From assembly GCF_003337575.1 (NCBI RefSeq), contig NZ_QPJM01000005.1:186001-250000 (forward strand): DNA of 64,000 bases, written 5' to 3'. The position numbers and the translations under genes were made by a program. Positions 45,946 to 55,078 of the stretch are shown here, in pieces (position 1 is the first letter of the stretch; each line of letters opens with the position of its first letter). The DNA comes from Phyllobacterium bourgognense (GTDB taxonomy: Bacteria; Pseudomonadota; Alphaproteobacteria; Rhizobiales; Rhizobiaceae). Under the pieces are notes generated by a model. The model saw only the letters and a program-made list of their open reading frames with translations, ran no database searches and was not told the origin of the DNA.

Positions 45946-46254
45946 CGTCCGTACAGAAGTTGAACAATTAAAACTTTAGGGGCCTGCCGAGAATATCCGC
46001 GTTTGTAACTGTTACGTACTTCACTGGCAGCTGATCCGACAATAATTTGAAGTAGCAGACATACCTTCGAGTAAAATACTTAGTCGGCGTTTAAACGGAG
46101 GACACCTCACGGCTGCGGATCTGCGTAATTTGCTCACCATCGAACACCCAATCAGCATTGCTCGGATCATTGTTTCGTACAGCCGGGAGGGACGTTTCAG
46201 CCCTCCGTGATCTCGTTAAGAATGAATACGCAATATCAAACGGAGAAGCTAAAA
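45946..46254 (+). other. Gene-free leader upstream of the arylsulfatase
   Basis: About 309 bases without a credible gene. It holds the right arm of the inverted repeat (46004-46025) and a hairpin GGAGGG/CCCTCC (46186-46191 with 46201-46206) 49 bases before the sulfatase start. The hairpin has no T-run and might act in the mRNA leader. Short frames here lack ribosome sites. Confidence 0.5.
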
Positions 46255-47925
46255 ATGACCGGGAGAACCCTGAAGTTCAGTCTTGGTGCTTTGGTAGCCG
46301 GGACGATGTTATGCGGTGTGCTCGCGCCCGCCGAGGCGCAGGACGCGCAAAAGAAGCCCAACATCCTATTCATCGTATCCGACGACACTGGCTATGGCGA
46401 CCTCGGTCCTTATGGCGGCGGTGAAGGGAGAGGCATGCCAACGCCGAGCATCGACAAACTGGCCAGCGAGGGCATGAGCTTTTTTTCGTTCTACGCGCAG
46501 CCCAGTTGCACGCCTGGCCGTGCCGCCATGCAGACAGGCCGCATTCCGAATCGTAGCGGCATGACGACAGTAGCGTTCCAGGGACAGGGCGGAGGACTGC
46601 CGGCGGCCGAATGGACGCTTGCCTCGGTGCTGAAGCGAGGTGGTTATCACACCTACTTCACCGGCAAGTGGCATCTCGGTGAAGCCGACTACGCGTTGCC
46701 CAATGCCCAGGGCTACGACGAGATGAAATACGCCGGCCTCTATCACCTCAACGCCTATACATACGCGGACCCGACCTGGTTCCCTGACATGTCTCCAGAA
46801 CTGCGCGCCATGTTCCAAAAGGTGACGAAGGGCGCGCTGTCCGGCAAGGCTGGGGGGCCGGTGACAGAGGAATTCAAGATCAACGGCCAATATGTCGATA
46901 CCCCGACGATCGACGGCAAGGAAGGCGTGGTCGGCATCCCGTTTTTCGACGGCTACGTCGAGAAGGCAGCGATCGAATTCCTTGATGCAGCATCACAGAA
47001 GCCGGACGAACCTTTCTTCATCAACGTTAATTTCATGAAGGTGCATCAGCCGAACATGCCGGCACCGGAGTTCGAGCACAAATCACTGTCAAAGAGCAAA
47101 TATGCGGATTCGGTTGTCGAACTCGACACCCGCATCGGTCGGATCATGGACAAGCTACGTGAGACGGGCATGGACCGGAACACGCTCGTTTTCTACACGA
47201 CTGACAATGGCGCGTGGCAGGATGTCTATCCGGATGCCGGCTACACGCCTCTCCGCGGCACCAAGGGCACCTTGCGCGAAGGCGGCAATCGTGTCCCGGC
47301 GATTGCGGTATGGCCCGGCAAGATCAAGCCCGATACGAAGAATCATGACATCGTCGGCGGCCTCGATCTCATGGCCACGTTCGCCTCGGTTGCTGGTGTT
47401 CCGCTTCCCGACAAGGATCGCGAAGACAAACCCATCATCTTCGACAGCTATGACATGTCGCCTATTTTGTTGGGTACAGGCAAATCCGAACGTAAATCCT
47501 GGTTCTATTTCACCGAGAACGAGCTTTCACCCGGCGCTATTCGCGTTAACAACTACAAGTTCGCGTTCAATCTTCGTGGCGATGACGGAGCCTCGACCGG
47601 CGGACTGGCAGTCGATTCGAACCTCGGCTGGAAGGGCGCGGAAAAGTATGTCGCCACGGTACCCCAGGTGTTCGACCTGTGGCAGGACCCGCAGGAACGC
47701 TATGATATCTTCATGAACAACTTCGCAGAGCGGACCTGGATGGGTGTGGTCATGGGCGAGGAACTTCAGAAAATCATGAAAACTTATGTTGAGTATCCGC
47801 CCCGCAAGATGCAGAGCGTCGGCTACACAGGACCCATCACGCTTTCGAATTATCAGAAGTTCGAGTGGGTGCGGGACTCGCTCGCGAAGGAAGGCGTCAC
47901 TATTCCACTGCCAACCGGCAACTAA
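46255..47925 (+). CDS. Arylsulfatase (formylglycine type), exported
   Basis: A 556-residue sulfatase with a signal peptide (hydrophobic 8-27, cleavage near AEAQ), so periplasmic. Metal Asp residues are in FIVSDDTGYGDLG (Asp43/Asp44). The formylglycine motif C85-T-P-G-R89 lies in SCTPGRAAMQTGR, then TGKWHLG and a later FYTTDNGAWQDV carry metal and catalytic residues. The Cys85 must be oxidised to formylglycine by a maturase, which is not encoded in the window. GGAG lies eight bases before the ATG at 46255; upstream ATGs lack support. A hairpin and the HAD gene follow. Substrate unknown. Confidence 0.92.
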   Translation: MTGRTLKFSLGALVAGTMLCGVLAPAEAQDAQKKPNILFIVSDDTGYGDLGPYGGGEGRGMPTPSIDKLASEGMSFFSFYAQPSCTPGRAAMQTGRIPNRSGMTTVAFQGQGGGLPAAEWTLASVLKRGGYHTYFTGKWHLGEADYALPNAQGYDEMKYAGLYHLNAYTYADPTWFPDMSPELRAMFQKVTKGALSGKAGGPVTEEFKINGQYVDTPTIDGKEGVVGIPFFDGYVEKAAIEFLDAASQKPDEPFFINVNFMKVHQPNMPAPEFEHKSLSKSKYADSVVELDTRIGRIMDKLRETGMDRNTLVFYTTDNGAWQDVYPDAGYTPLRGTKGTLREGGNRVPAIAVWPGKIKPDTKNHDIVGGLDLMATFASVAGVPLPDKDREDKPIIFDSYDMSPILLGTGKSERKSWFYFTENELSPGAIRVNNYKFAFNLRGDDGASTGGLAVDSNLGWKGAEKYVATVPQVFDLWQDPQERYDIFMNNFAERTWMGVVMGEELQKIMKTYVEYPPRKMQSVGYTGPITLSNYQKFEWVRDSLAKEGVTIPLPTGN

Positions 47926-47936
47926 TACTCAAATGA

Positions 47937-47961
47937 AGCCCCTGGTTTTGAACCGGGGGCT
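47937..47961 (+). terminator. Hairpin after the arylsulfatase
   Basis: AGCCCCTGG (47937-47945) pairs with CCGGGGGCT (47953-47961), with one G-T pair and a 7-base loop. No T-run follows, so it may be a leaky terminator or a stabilising intergenic hairpin between the sulfatase and HAD genes. Confidence 0.45.
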
Positions 47962-48021
47962 CTCTCACTCGCTCTGCCTGCACGTTGGGCGCGCGTAGTT
48001 GGCATTGGAGGATTTTGCATC

Positions 48022-49029
48022 ATGCTTGCAGCATATCTTGTTAAAGTCGCCCGCGTTGCTGTGGTGAGCATCGCGACCGTATTGCTCGGCACGGTCCAGG
48101 CGTTGGCGCAAAACGATCCGCTGCCGTCGTGGAACGATACGGCCCCGAAGGCGGCCATCGTCGCTTTCGTCGAGAAGGTGACTAGGGAGGGCTCAACCGA
48201 CTTCGTCGCGGAACCAGAACGCATCGCCGTTTTCGACAATGACGGCACTTTGTGGGTCGAGCATCCGATGTACACCCAACTTGCCTTCGTCCTCGATCGC
48301 GTCAAGGCCGAAGCCGCATCCCACCCGGAATGGAAGGACACCCAGCCATTCAAGGCGGTGCTCGAGAGTGATATGAAGACGCTGGCCGCCCTTGGAGAAA
48401 AGGGTCTGGTGGAACTCCTGATGACCACACACTCCGGAATGACGGCCGAAGAATTTCAAACGATAGTGACCGACTGGATTGCAACGGCGCGTGACCCGCG
48501 GTTCAAGAAACCTTACACCGAGCTTGTCTACCAGCCGATGCTCGAACTGCTTGCTTATCTGCGCGCCAACGGCTTCAAAACCTTCATCGTATCGGGTGGC
48601 GGCATCGAGTTCATGCGGCCGTGGACGGAGAAAGTCTATGGCGTTCCGCCCGAACAGGTCGTCGGCTCATCGATCAAAACACAGTTTGAGATGAAGGATG
48701 GCGCGCCAACGCTGATGCGCCTGCCGCAAGTCAACTTCATTGATGACAAAAGCGGCAAGCCGGTGGGAATCAATGAACACATTGGCCGCCGCCCGATCGC
48801 GGCGTTCGGCAATTCCGACGGCGACCTCGAGATGCTGCAGTGGACGACTTTGGGCGAAAAACCGGGATTCGGGCTGATCGTCCACCACACGGATGCCGAG
48901 CGCGAATATGCCTACGACCGGAACACGGAATTCGGCCGCCTAGATACGGCGCTCGATGCGGCGGCTGTGAACCAGTGGACCGTCGTCGATATGAAGGCCG
49001 ACTGGAAGCAGATCTTTCCAGAGAAATAG
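48022..49029 (+). CDS. Exported HAD-superfamily hydrolase
   Basis: A 335-residue haloacid-dehalogenase-like phosphatase with a signal peptide (about 8-30, cleavage near ALAQ), so probably periplasmic. Motif I is FDNDGTLW with nucleophile Asp72 and Asp74, motif II is FIVSGGG, and motif IV is AFGNSDGDLEML. The cap region is inserted between motifs I and II. It resembles acid-phosphatase-like HAD proteins of rhizobia; substrate unknown. It lies between the sulfatase and the octaheme cytochrome c, all on the plus strand and all exported. Confidence 0.87.
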   Translation: MLAAYLVKVARVAVVSIATVLLGTVQALAQNDPLPSWNDTAPKAAIVAFVEKVTREGSTDFVAEPERIAVFDNDGTLWVEHPMYTQLAFVLDRVKAEAASHPEWKDTQPFKAVLESDMKTLAALGEKGLVELLMTTHSGMTAEEFQTIVTDWIATARDPRFKKPYTELVYQPMLELLAYLRANGFKTFIVSGGGIEFMRPWTEKVYGVPPEQVVGSSIKTQFEMKDGAPTLMRLPQVNFIDDKSGKPVGINEHIGRRPIAAFGNSDGDLEMLQWTTLGEKPGFGLIVHHTDAEREYAYDRNTEFGRLDTALDAAAVNQWTVVDMKADWKQIFPEK

Positions 49030-49086
49030 GACGGACAGCCGGGTAAACGATTGGATGCGGGTGCGGGTAAAGTTGTGCTGACTGAA

Positions 49087-51384
49087 ATGCGAAACATCCG
49101 GTTGCGCGCTCGTCATACCGCGCTTTGGACGGCACTTTCGCTTACCGTTCTGCTCGTGTTCGCCGGGCAGGCTATTACCGCCGAGAATGTCCCTGCTCCC
49201 AATACTGATCCCATGATCTCCATACATGAGGGATTCGTAGACGAGAAAACCTGCACATCATGCCATGCCAATGAGGCGGCGGCATTCGCCAAATCGAATC
49301 ACGCCAAGGCGATGGCCCTCGCCAACGACAAGACGGTGCGGGCGGATTTCAACAATGTCCGCTTCGAGCACGATGGCCTTGTTTCAACGTTTTTTCAGCG
49401 AGACAAGCGCTTCTTTGTTGGCACCGAAGGACCTGACGGCAAGCAGGCGGAGTTTGAGGTCAAGTATACTTTTGCCTACGAACCGCTGCAGCAGTATCTC
49501 GCCGACACTGGCAGCGGCAAGCTGCAGGCGCTCGACATTGCCTGGGACACGGAAAAACAGCAATGGTTCTGGCTGGGCGAAGGCAAGCCGGCAAAACCGG
49601 GTTCCACCTATCACTGGACGGGCTCGTTCTATCGCTGGAACCGCACCTGCATCGACTGTCATTCAACCGATCCCCAGACCAACTTCCAGCCAGGGACGAA
49701 GGAATACCGGTCAACCTATGTCGCGACCAGCATCGGCTGCCAGTCCTGTCATGGCGGCGGCGCGAAACACGTCGAATGGGCCGAGGCTAAGGCGCGACCT
49801 GCTCTGACGACCGTGGGCCCTGATCCAGGACTTTCGAGGCCTGACGCGAGCGCTTGCTTTGGCTGTCACTCGCGGCGGACCAGGCTTCTCGGCGGCCAAC
49901 GGGCCGGGCAGCCGTTTCTCGACCAGTTCTCGCCGGCGCTACTCCGGCCTGACCTCTATTTCCCCGACGGGCAGATACTCGACGAGGTGTTCGAGTACGG
50001 CTCCTTCCAGCAGAGCAAGATGGCAAAAGCAGGCGTCACCTGCCTCGACTGCCATACGCAACATGAAGCCAAACTCAAGGCGCAGGGCAACGCCTTGTGC
50101 ACGCAATGCCATACGAAATTGGCGCCGGAGCGCTTTGTGAAATACAATCCTGGTGGCGACTTCGACACTCCCGCCCACACGCATCACCCGGTGGGGTCGA
50201 CCGGAGCGCAGTGCACCAACTGCCATATGCCAGAGCGTACTTATATGAAAGTCGACCCTCGGCGCGACCACTCCTTCGTCATTCCACGTCCTGACCTGTC
50301 GGCCGCCTATGGTACGCCGAATGCCTGCACAACCTGTCATGAAGGCAAGACCAACGTCTGGGCGACCGACACCATGGACAGGTGGTATGGCAGGGCCTGG
50401 CGTGAGCGCAAAACAACTGCCCATGCTTTTGCAGGGGCAGCACAGAACCATCCGGAATCGATCGAGGCATTGCGCAAGATCGTCGCCGACAGCGAACAGA
50501 CGGGCATCGTCCGAGGCAGCGCGGTTGCCGCCATGAGCCGCGTCGGCGGCCAAAATATCGGTGCTGACATAAGGACAGCAGCGGAAGATCCCGAGCCACT
50601 CGTCCGGCTTGGGGCAGCAGAGGGGGCCGCTAATCTGCCACCGGAACAACGGCTGGATGCAATAGGGCGGCTTCTTGCCGACGACACGCGCGCCGTGCGC
50701 GTTGCCGCTGTCACCGCTCTCGGCAGCACCCCCTCGCTCGATTTACTTGGCGATGCGAGAAAGAACTTCGACAAAGCCGTCGAAGATCTGCGTGCCTATG
50801 TCCAGGCCAATGCCGACGTTGCCGAGACACAGAACAATTTTGGCACGTTCCTGTTCGGCCAGCAACGTGCGGGCGAAGCCGAAGAAGCCCTCCGCCAGGC
50901 AATCGACCTCGATCCGGCGCTTTCAGGTGCACGCATCAACCTGGCCGAACTCTACCGTGCGACGGGCCAGAACGAAAAGTCCGAACAGGCCTATGCCGAG
51001 GCGATCGCAGCGTCACCCGATCAGGCTGATCTTCGCTATGGTCACGCTCTGTCGCTGGTTCGCCAGAAAGCCCTGCCACAAGCAATCGGGGAGCTGGACG
51101 AGGCTGTCCGGCTTGATCCTGGCAACAGCCGGTACAAGACAACGCTCGCCATCGCACTCGATTCGGCCGGGCGTACAGGGGACGCCCTCGCGTTGCTCGA
51201 TCTTGCGGTTGCAGGTGGAGAAACCGATGTCAGTCTTCTTGGCACTGCCATCCAGTATGGGCTGAAGCTTCGCCGCTATCCCGAAACGTTGAGATATGCC
51301 GGTGCACTGGCTCGGCAGCGCCCGGATGACCCGCAACTAGCCGAGCTGATCAAGCAGTTGCGCGCTGCAACTGGCGCCAACTGA
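49087..51384 (+). CDS. Octaheme c-type cytochrome with HEAT-like and TPR repeats
   Basis: A 765-residue exported multiheme protein. The signal peptide is at about 12-32. Eight CxxCH heme motifs occur at Cys 56, 188, 218, 257, 319, 338, 376 and 414 (CTSCH, CIDCH, CQSCH, CFGCH, CLDCH, CTQCH, CTNCH, CTTCH). A HEAT-like Ala-rich region (about 455-560) follows, then TPR repeats to the end (EALRQAIDLDPALSGARINLAEL, ELDEAVRLDPGNSRY). Start is uncertain: a TTG at 49051 would add 12 residues. The heme part should transfer electrons in the periplasm and the TPR part bind a partner. Neighbours suggest a role with the sulfatase and HAD proteins. Confidence 0.9.
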   Translation: MRNIRLRARHTALWTALSLTVLLVFAGQAITAENVPAPNTDPMISIHEGFVDEKTCTSCHANEAAAFAKSNHAKAMALANDKTVRADFNNVRFEHDGLVSTFFQRDKRFFVGTEGPDGKQAEFEVKYTFAYEPLQQYLADTGSGKLQALDIAWDTEKQQWFWLGEGKPAKPGSTYHWTGSFYRWNRTCIDCHSTDPQTNFQPGTKEYRSTYVATSIGCQSCHGGGAKHVEWAEAKARPALTTVGPDPGLSRPDASACFGCHSRRTRLLGGQRAGQPFLDQFSPALLRPDLYFPDGQILDEVFEYGSFQQSKMAKAGVTCLDCHTQHEAKLKAQGNALCTQCHTKLAPERFVKYNPGGDFDTPAHTHHPVGSTGAQCTNCHMPERTYMKVDPRRDHSFVIPRPDLSAAYGTPNACTTCHEGKTNVWATDTMDRWYGRAWRERKTTAHAFAGAAQNHPESIEALRKIVADSEQTGIVRGSAVAAMSRVGGQNIGADIRTAAEDPEPLVRLGAAEGAANLPPEQRLDAIGRLLADDTRAVRVAAVTALGSTPSLDLLGDARKNFDKAVEDLRAYVQANADVAETQNNFGTFLFGQQRAGEAEEALRQAIDLDPALSGARINLAELYRATGQNEKSEQAYAEAIAASPDQADLRYGHALSLVRQKALPQAIGELDEAVRLDPGNSRYKTTLAIALDSAGRTGDALALLDLAVAGGETDVSLLGTAIQYGLKLRRYPETLRYAGALARQRPDDPQLAELIKQLRAATGAN

Positions 51385-51534
51385 GATCAACAACAATGAA
51401 TGCAGGCGAACGCAGCAGAACAGGTTGACGCTGCAATCCGAAAGGCTATAAAGGCCTCCGAATAAACATTCGGTAGCAAACCGCTTATTGCCGAAATGAT
51501 CATGAACCGGATCATCAAGTTTTTTCAACAGGTT

Positions 51535-51624
51535 GGAGGGGTGGCCGAGCGGTTTAAGGCACCGGTCTTGAAAACCGGCGTAGGTGAGAGCCTACCGTGG
51601 GTTCGAATCCCACCCCCTCCGCCA
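51535..51624 (+). tRNA. tRNA-Ser (anticodon UGA)
   Basis: A 90-nt cloverleaf: acceptor GGAGGGG (51535-51541) pairs with CCCCTCC (51614-51620), discriminator G and encoded CCA at 51622-51624. The anticodon stem CCGGT/ACCGG (51562-51566 with 51574-51578) encloses a 7-base loop with TGA at 51569-51571. It has a long variable arm and the T-loop GGTTCGAATCC. These are class II serine tRNA features. Confidence 0.97.
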
Positions 51625-51920
51625 TTTCATCACCCATCTACCTGATTTTTAACAATAGAATATATGCCCCAATCTCTAGTACATTTGTACCTACGATGAG
51701 CAAACGCCCCATCGGAGCAAATCACAGCAGGGCGCGCTATTGCCGAGCTCAAACTGCCGGTGCCGCGTTGATTTGCCTCTACTCAATCAGCTCCGGGCAT
51801 ATCCACTCCCCCTATCCGCCAGACGGCTATCGCGTGGCGTCCAGCGAATAACCGCCGGGTCTCTATATTTGCCAGGTTCCGCTATTTGTGAGCTTATGTG
51901 CATTAGTCGGGGGGCTAGCT

Positions 51921-52709
51921 ATGAAAACGATAACGCGCGGATCGTTCGTGTTTATTCTCGTATTAGGAGGATGCGGCACCCTACCAATACTCCCAGTGAA
52001 ATATCCGGTAGAAGTTTCCGATGTTGTCAATCACGTTCGATGTGAGTTGCAAGAAGCGTCGCGAGCGTCAAATTTTGTGACAGACGGACCTGGCTGGAGT
52101 GTCGCTATAGGGCTCAATCTGAAGGTTCTCACGGACGCGGGCATTGGCGCTGATGCCTCAATTGAATCACCCGTCTCGTCAGGAAGTGTGATCGTTGGTG
52201 GAAAAGCTAGTCTGGCCTCAACTGCTAGTCGTGAGGCCGCGCTATCAATTGTTGAAAACCTTGATGAGCCGGACAAAATGTCCTGTGTAGTGCGGCCAAC
52301 GGGAGTTCGGCTTTTAGGAGATCTAGGCGTCAAAGAGTGGATTAGTGATCTCCAAACTGCGATCTCCAGCACTAAAATGGATATGGAAGGTTTTAGCTAT
52401 ACCGTAGAGTTCACGATCGAAAAGAGACTGTCAGACGTCGGTCCAGATTTCTCACTTATACCCTTCCGCAGAAATACTATCGGCGGAGGCTTTGGTTTGT
52501 CGGGGGGACGGAAGGACACCCACTCGTTGGTACTCACATTCACGAAGAACGAAGTGATCAAAGTGGTAAAATTCAAAAAGGTCATAGGAAAAGATGGAGT
52601 ACCGGTGAGAGTCCCCAGTGTGGTACGTGGCGCGACCAATGTTCCAGAATTATTGAACAAACTCGATAGCCTGAGACTTCAGAATGCTCTCCAGCGAAGT
52701 CTTCGGTGA
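51921..52709 (+). CDS. Orphan lipoprotein, unknown function
   Basis: A 262-residue protein with a lipoprotein signal (MKTITRGSFVFILVLGGC, lipobox LGGC, Cys18). The mature part has no recognised domain. It contains a Gly/Ser-rich stretch (about 75-110), then a beta-rich C-terminal half with TVEFTIEKRL and SLVLTFTKNE. Base composition is visibly lower in GC than in the core genes, and it lies just after tRNA-Ser, both signs of acquisition. The frame is open 11 codons further upstream, but the ATG at 51921 gives the clean signal peptide; GGGGGG lies nearby as a possible ribosome site. Confidence 0.7.
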   Translation: MKTITRGSFVFILVLGGCGTLPILPVKYPVEVSDVVNHVRCELQEASRASNFVTDGPGWSVAIGLNLKVLTDAGIGADASIESPVSSGSVIVGGKASLASTASREAALSIVENLDEPDKMSCVVRPTGVRLLGDLGVKEWISDLQTAISSTKMDMEGFSYTVEFTIEKRLSDVGPDFSLIPFRRNTIGGGFGLSGGRKDTHSLVLTFTKNEVIKVVKFKKVIGKDGVPVRVPSVVRGATNVPELLNKLDSLRLQNALQRSLR

Positions 52710-52963
52710 GGCTTGGCGTTTCCAATCCGTTTTTGAAGTAGGAAGTTCCGCTTCGTCTCCACTCGATCTATGCATCGGCGTTGGTTCGATGTCTCTTGGC
52801 CAAAATGATGCCTGGACGAGCTGTAACCGCCTGCTTCGAGCTACGGCTGCGTCGCCCCTTGCGTTCTGGATGAGTATGAATAGAATCTTTTCTGGCAGGA
52901 TATATCGGGTTCGGGCAGGCCCCGCCAGGAGCGGTTATCGTCCAACCCATCCCGGAGAAACAT

Positions 52964-54031
52964 GTGAGCGGTGGGTTGATCGACGAGCAGCCGGCAACCG
53001 GGGACAAGCCCCCACGCCGCCCCTACCTGCGGTGGCCATTCATTGTCATCATCGTCGGGCTGGCCCTGCCTGCCGCCATTTACGCGAAGCTCACCAGCAA
53101 TGTCAGGCACATCGAAGTCACCCGCGAGGATCTCGGCGACGCCCGCCCTGCCAAGGCACCAACCGCTGCGCTTAATATCCTGGTCGTCGGGTCGGACCAG
53201 CGAGACGACAAGTACGCCGGGAAACGTGCGGACATTATTATGCTCGTGCACATGTCCCCCACACGCAACGAGGCGGCCGTGATCAGCTTTCCGCGCGACT
53301 CGTTGGTGGAGCTTCCAGCCTGCCGCTCCCGGGAAAGGCGGCCGGGTCAGCAGCGGCGCATCGGCATGATAAACTCGTCATTCAGCTCCGGCGGTATCGG
53401 CTGCACCTGGAAGACCGTGGAAACGCTCACCGGCATCCATATCGACCATTTCGTCACGGTTGATTTCATCGGTTTCAAGGGCATGGTGGATGCGATTGGC
53501 GGCGTCAACCTCTGCATCCCTGAGCCTATCCGCGACGAATACGTCCAGTTAGACCTGCCCACCGGGTGGCAAACGCTGCTGGGAGAACAGGCGTTGGGAT
53601 ACGTCCGGACCCGCCATAGTATCGGCGACAGGTCCGACATCGGCCGGATCCAGCGCCAGCAGGATTTCGTCGCGGCCATGGCGAAGAAGACGCTGAGCAG
53701 CTGGACGCTGATCAACCCGGTGCGGTTGTTTGGCTTCCTCAACACGGCCACCAAGTCTATCACCGCCGACCCCGGCCTTACACTCGGCGTGATGTTGGAC
53801 CTCGCGCTTACTACCCGCAGGCTGTCGTCCGACAAGGTTCACTTCGTCATCACGCCATGGCGTTACTCCACGACCTACCCCGGCCGGGTGGAATGGCTTC
53901 AGGGGCCGGCCAAGAAACTGTTCCGGTTGATCGCCGCCGACAAGCCCCTCACCGGGACCAAGATCAGGCCCAGCTCACCCGAGGCGCCGCCGGCAACGGC
54001 ACCCTGCCCGCCAGTGAATTCCGTCCTGTAA
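52964..54031 (+). CDS. LCP (LytR-CpsA-Psr) family protein
   Basis: A 355-residue membrane-anchored protein: cytoplasmic tail of 23 residues, one membrane helix (about 24-42), then an extracytoplasmic LCP domain (about 68-265). LCP hallmarks are NILVVGSDQRDD, ADIIMLVHMSP, VISFPRDSLVELP, INSSFSSGGIGCTWKTVE, IDHFVTVDFIGFKGMVDAIGGVNLCI, GEQALGYVRTRH and DIGRIQRQQDFV. These enzymes attach phosphate-linked glycopolymers to peptidoglycan in Gram-positive bacteria; they are rare in alphaproteobacteria. The start is GTG with GGAG seven bases upstream. GC at third positions is higher than in both neighbours. It precedes an ABC glycan exporter by about 200 bases. Confidence 0.88.
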   Translation: MSGGLIDEQPATGDKPPRRPYLRWPFIVIIVGLALPAAIYAKLTSNVRHIEVTREDLGDARPAKAPTAALNILVVGSDQRDDKYAGKRADIIMLVHMSPTRNEAAVISFPRDSLVELPACRSRERRPGQQRRIGMINSSFSSGGIGCTWKTVETLTGIHIDHFVTVDFIGFKGMVDAIGGVNLCIPEPIRDEYVQLDLPTGWQTLLGEQALGYVRTRHSIGDRSDIGRIQRQQDFVAAMAKKTLSSWTLINPVRLFGFLNTATKSITADPGLTLGVMLDLALTTRRLSSDKVHFVITPWRYSTTYPGRVEWLQGPAKKLFRLIAADKPLTGTKIRPSSPEAPPATAPCPPVNSVL

Positions 54032-54090
54032 GCCAAACTCCCGCGCCAAACACAGCGGCATGACGGCCTTCCCGCTATTATCGAGTGCTT

Positions 54091-54113
54091 GAGGGCTTTC
54101 AGAGACTGCCCTC
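54091..54113 (+). terminator. Weak hairpin after the LCP gene
   Basis: GAGGGC (54091-54096) pairs with GCCCTC (54108-54113) around an 11-base loop; no T-run follows. It sits 60 bases after the LCP stop, in the 203-base gap before the exporter genes. Confidence 0.3.
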
Positions 54114-54234
54114 TTCATGCTACCGCCACTTTTCGTTGTTGTTGGTGGAACTTGATGCCGCATAGAACCCCCGGGGCATTAAGTATATAGCCCATCGTTC
54201 AACACCACCTTGTTACGATCCAGAGAAAGACCAC

Positions 54235-55047
54235 ATGCCCATGACGATAGCGAACTCCCAAAAAATAACCGCGTGGGAAGACGTCACGGCCGCGGTGGGT
54301 AATTTCCGTCTCGCTGCGCTTCTCGGTTGGCAAGATGTGGCGCAGCGCTATCGCAGATCGAGTGTGGGAGCTTTCTGGCTCACTATCAACATGGGTGTCC
54401 TCATCGGTGCACTGGGTCTCATTTTTGGAACGATTTTCAGGTCGCCGATGTCTGAGTTCCTGCCGTTCATCTGTGTCGGCCTGATAATGTGGGGCTATTA
54501 TTCCCAGTTGATCAATGAGGGCTGCCTAAGCTTCATTTCCAATACGGAAACCATGCTTCAACTGCCCTTGCCGTTTTTCACATACATTCTCAGGACATGG
54601 TGGAGAAACTCGATAATATTATTCCATAATATCGTCATTTTTCCCGTAGTTCTTTTGATATTCGGTAAGTTTATAAGCTTCAATTCCTTGCTTGTTATTC
54701 CAGCATTCTTTCTGGTTTCTCTGAATATGCTGTGGATGATGGTTATTTTGTCTGTCATATGCACTCGTTATCGCGATTTGACACAAATCATACAGAACAT
54801 TATGCAAGTTGGTATGTACGTTACACCGATCATGTGGCAGCCTCATCAACTACCCGCCGACAAATCAATTTTGATACTTGATTTCAACCCGTTTTATCAT
54901 CTGATCAGCGTCATTAGAGATCCCTTGCTTGGCGGGACTGGTACACTTCTCAATTGGGGTGTCGTCGTCGTCATGGCACTTGCCGGATGGACCGCTGCTC
55001 TCCTCTTCCTCAACCGCTTTCGCTCACGCGTTACCTATTGGTTATAA
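54235..55047 (+). CDS. ABC-2 type polysaccharide exporter, permease (Wzm-like)
   Basis: A 270-residue membrane subunit of the ABC-2 family that exports O-antigen, teichoic acid or capsule (Wzm, TagG, KpsM). The N-terminal amphipathic segment LLGWQDVAQRYRRSSVGAFW is the family signature, followed by six membrane helices and the MYVTPIMWQPHQLP and NPFYHLISVIRDPLL segments near the end. Mid-gene base composition is AT-rich compared with the flanks. ATG 54235 or 54241 may be used. The ATPase gene follows after 31 bases. No glycosyltransferases are in the window. Confidence 0.9.
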   Translation: MPMTIANSQKITAWEDVTAAVGNFRLAALLGWQDVAQRYRRSSVGAFWLTINMGVLIGALGLIFGTIFRSPMSEFLPFICVGLIMWGYYSQLINEGCLSFISNTETMLQLPLPFFTYILRTWWRNSIILFHNIVIFPVVLLIFGKFISFNSLLVIPAFFLVSLNMLWMMVILSVICTRYRDLTQIIQNIMQVGMYVTPIMWQPHQLPADKSILILDFNPFYHLISVIRDPLLGGTGTLLNWGVVVVMALAGWTAALLFLNRFRSRVTYWL

Positions 55048-55078
55048 AAAACAGCCCAACGATTTCGCGAAGGTGATC

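Larger units (their letters stand above)
45288..46025. repeat. Perfect 22-bp inverted repeat enclosing a channel-like gene
   Basis: Bases 45288-45309 are the exact reverse complement of 46004-46025. Each arm contains the internal palindrome GTAACAGTTAC (or its complement). The arms enclose a 694-base interior with an 18-bp tandem repeat and the 169-residue channel-like gene. No flanking target duplication and no transposase are seen. It could be a small non-autonomous element or paired operators. Confidence 0.8.

Noticed and set aside
52710-52963. Possible transposase remnant between the orphan lipoprotein and LCP gene
   Set aside because: Short translated fragments look vaguely transposase-like, but no motif, frame or terminal repeat supports it.
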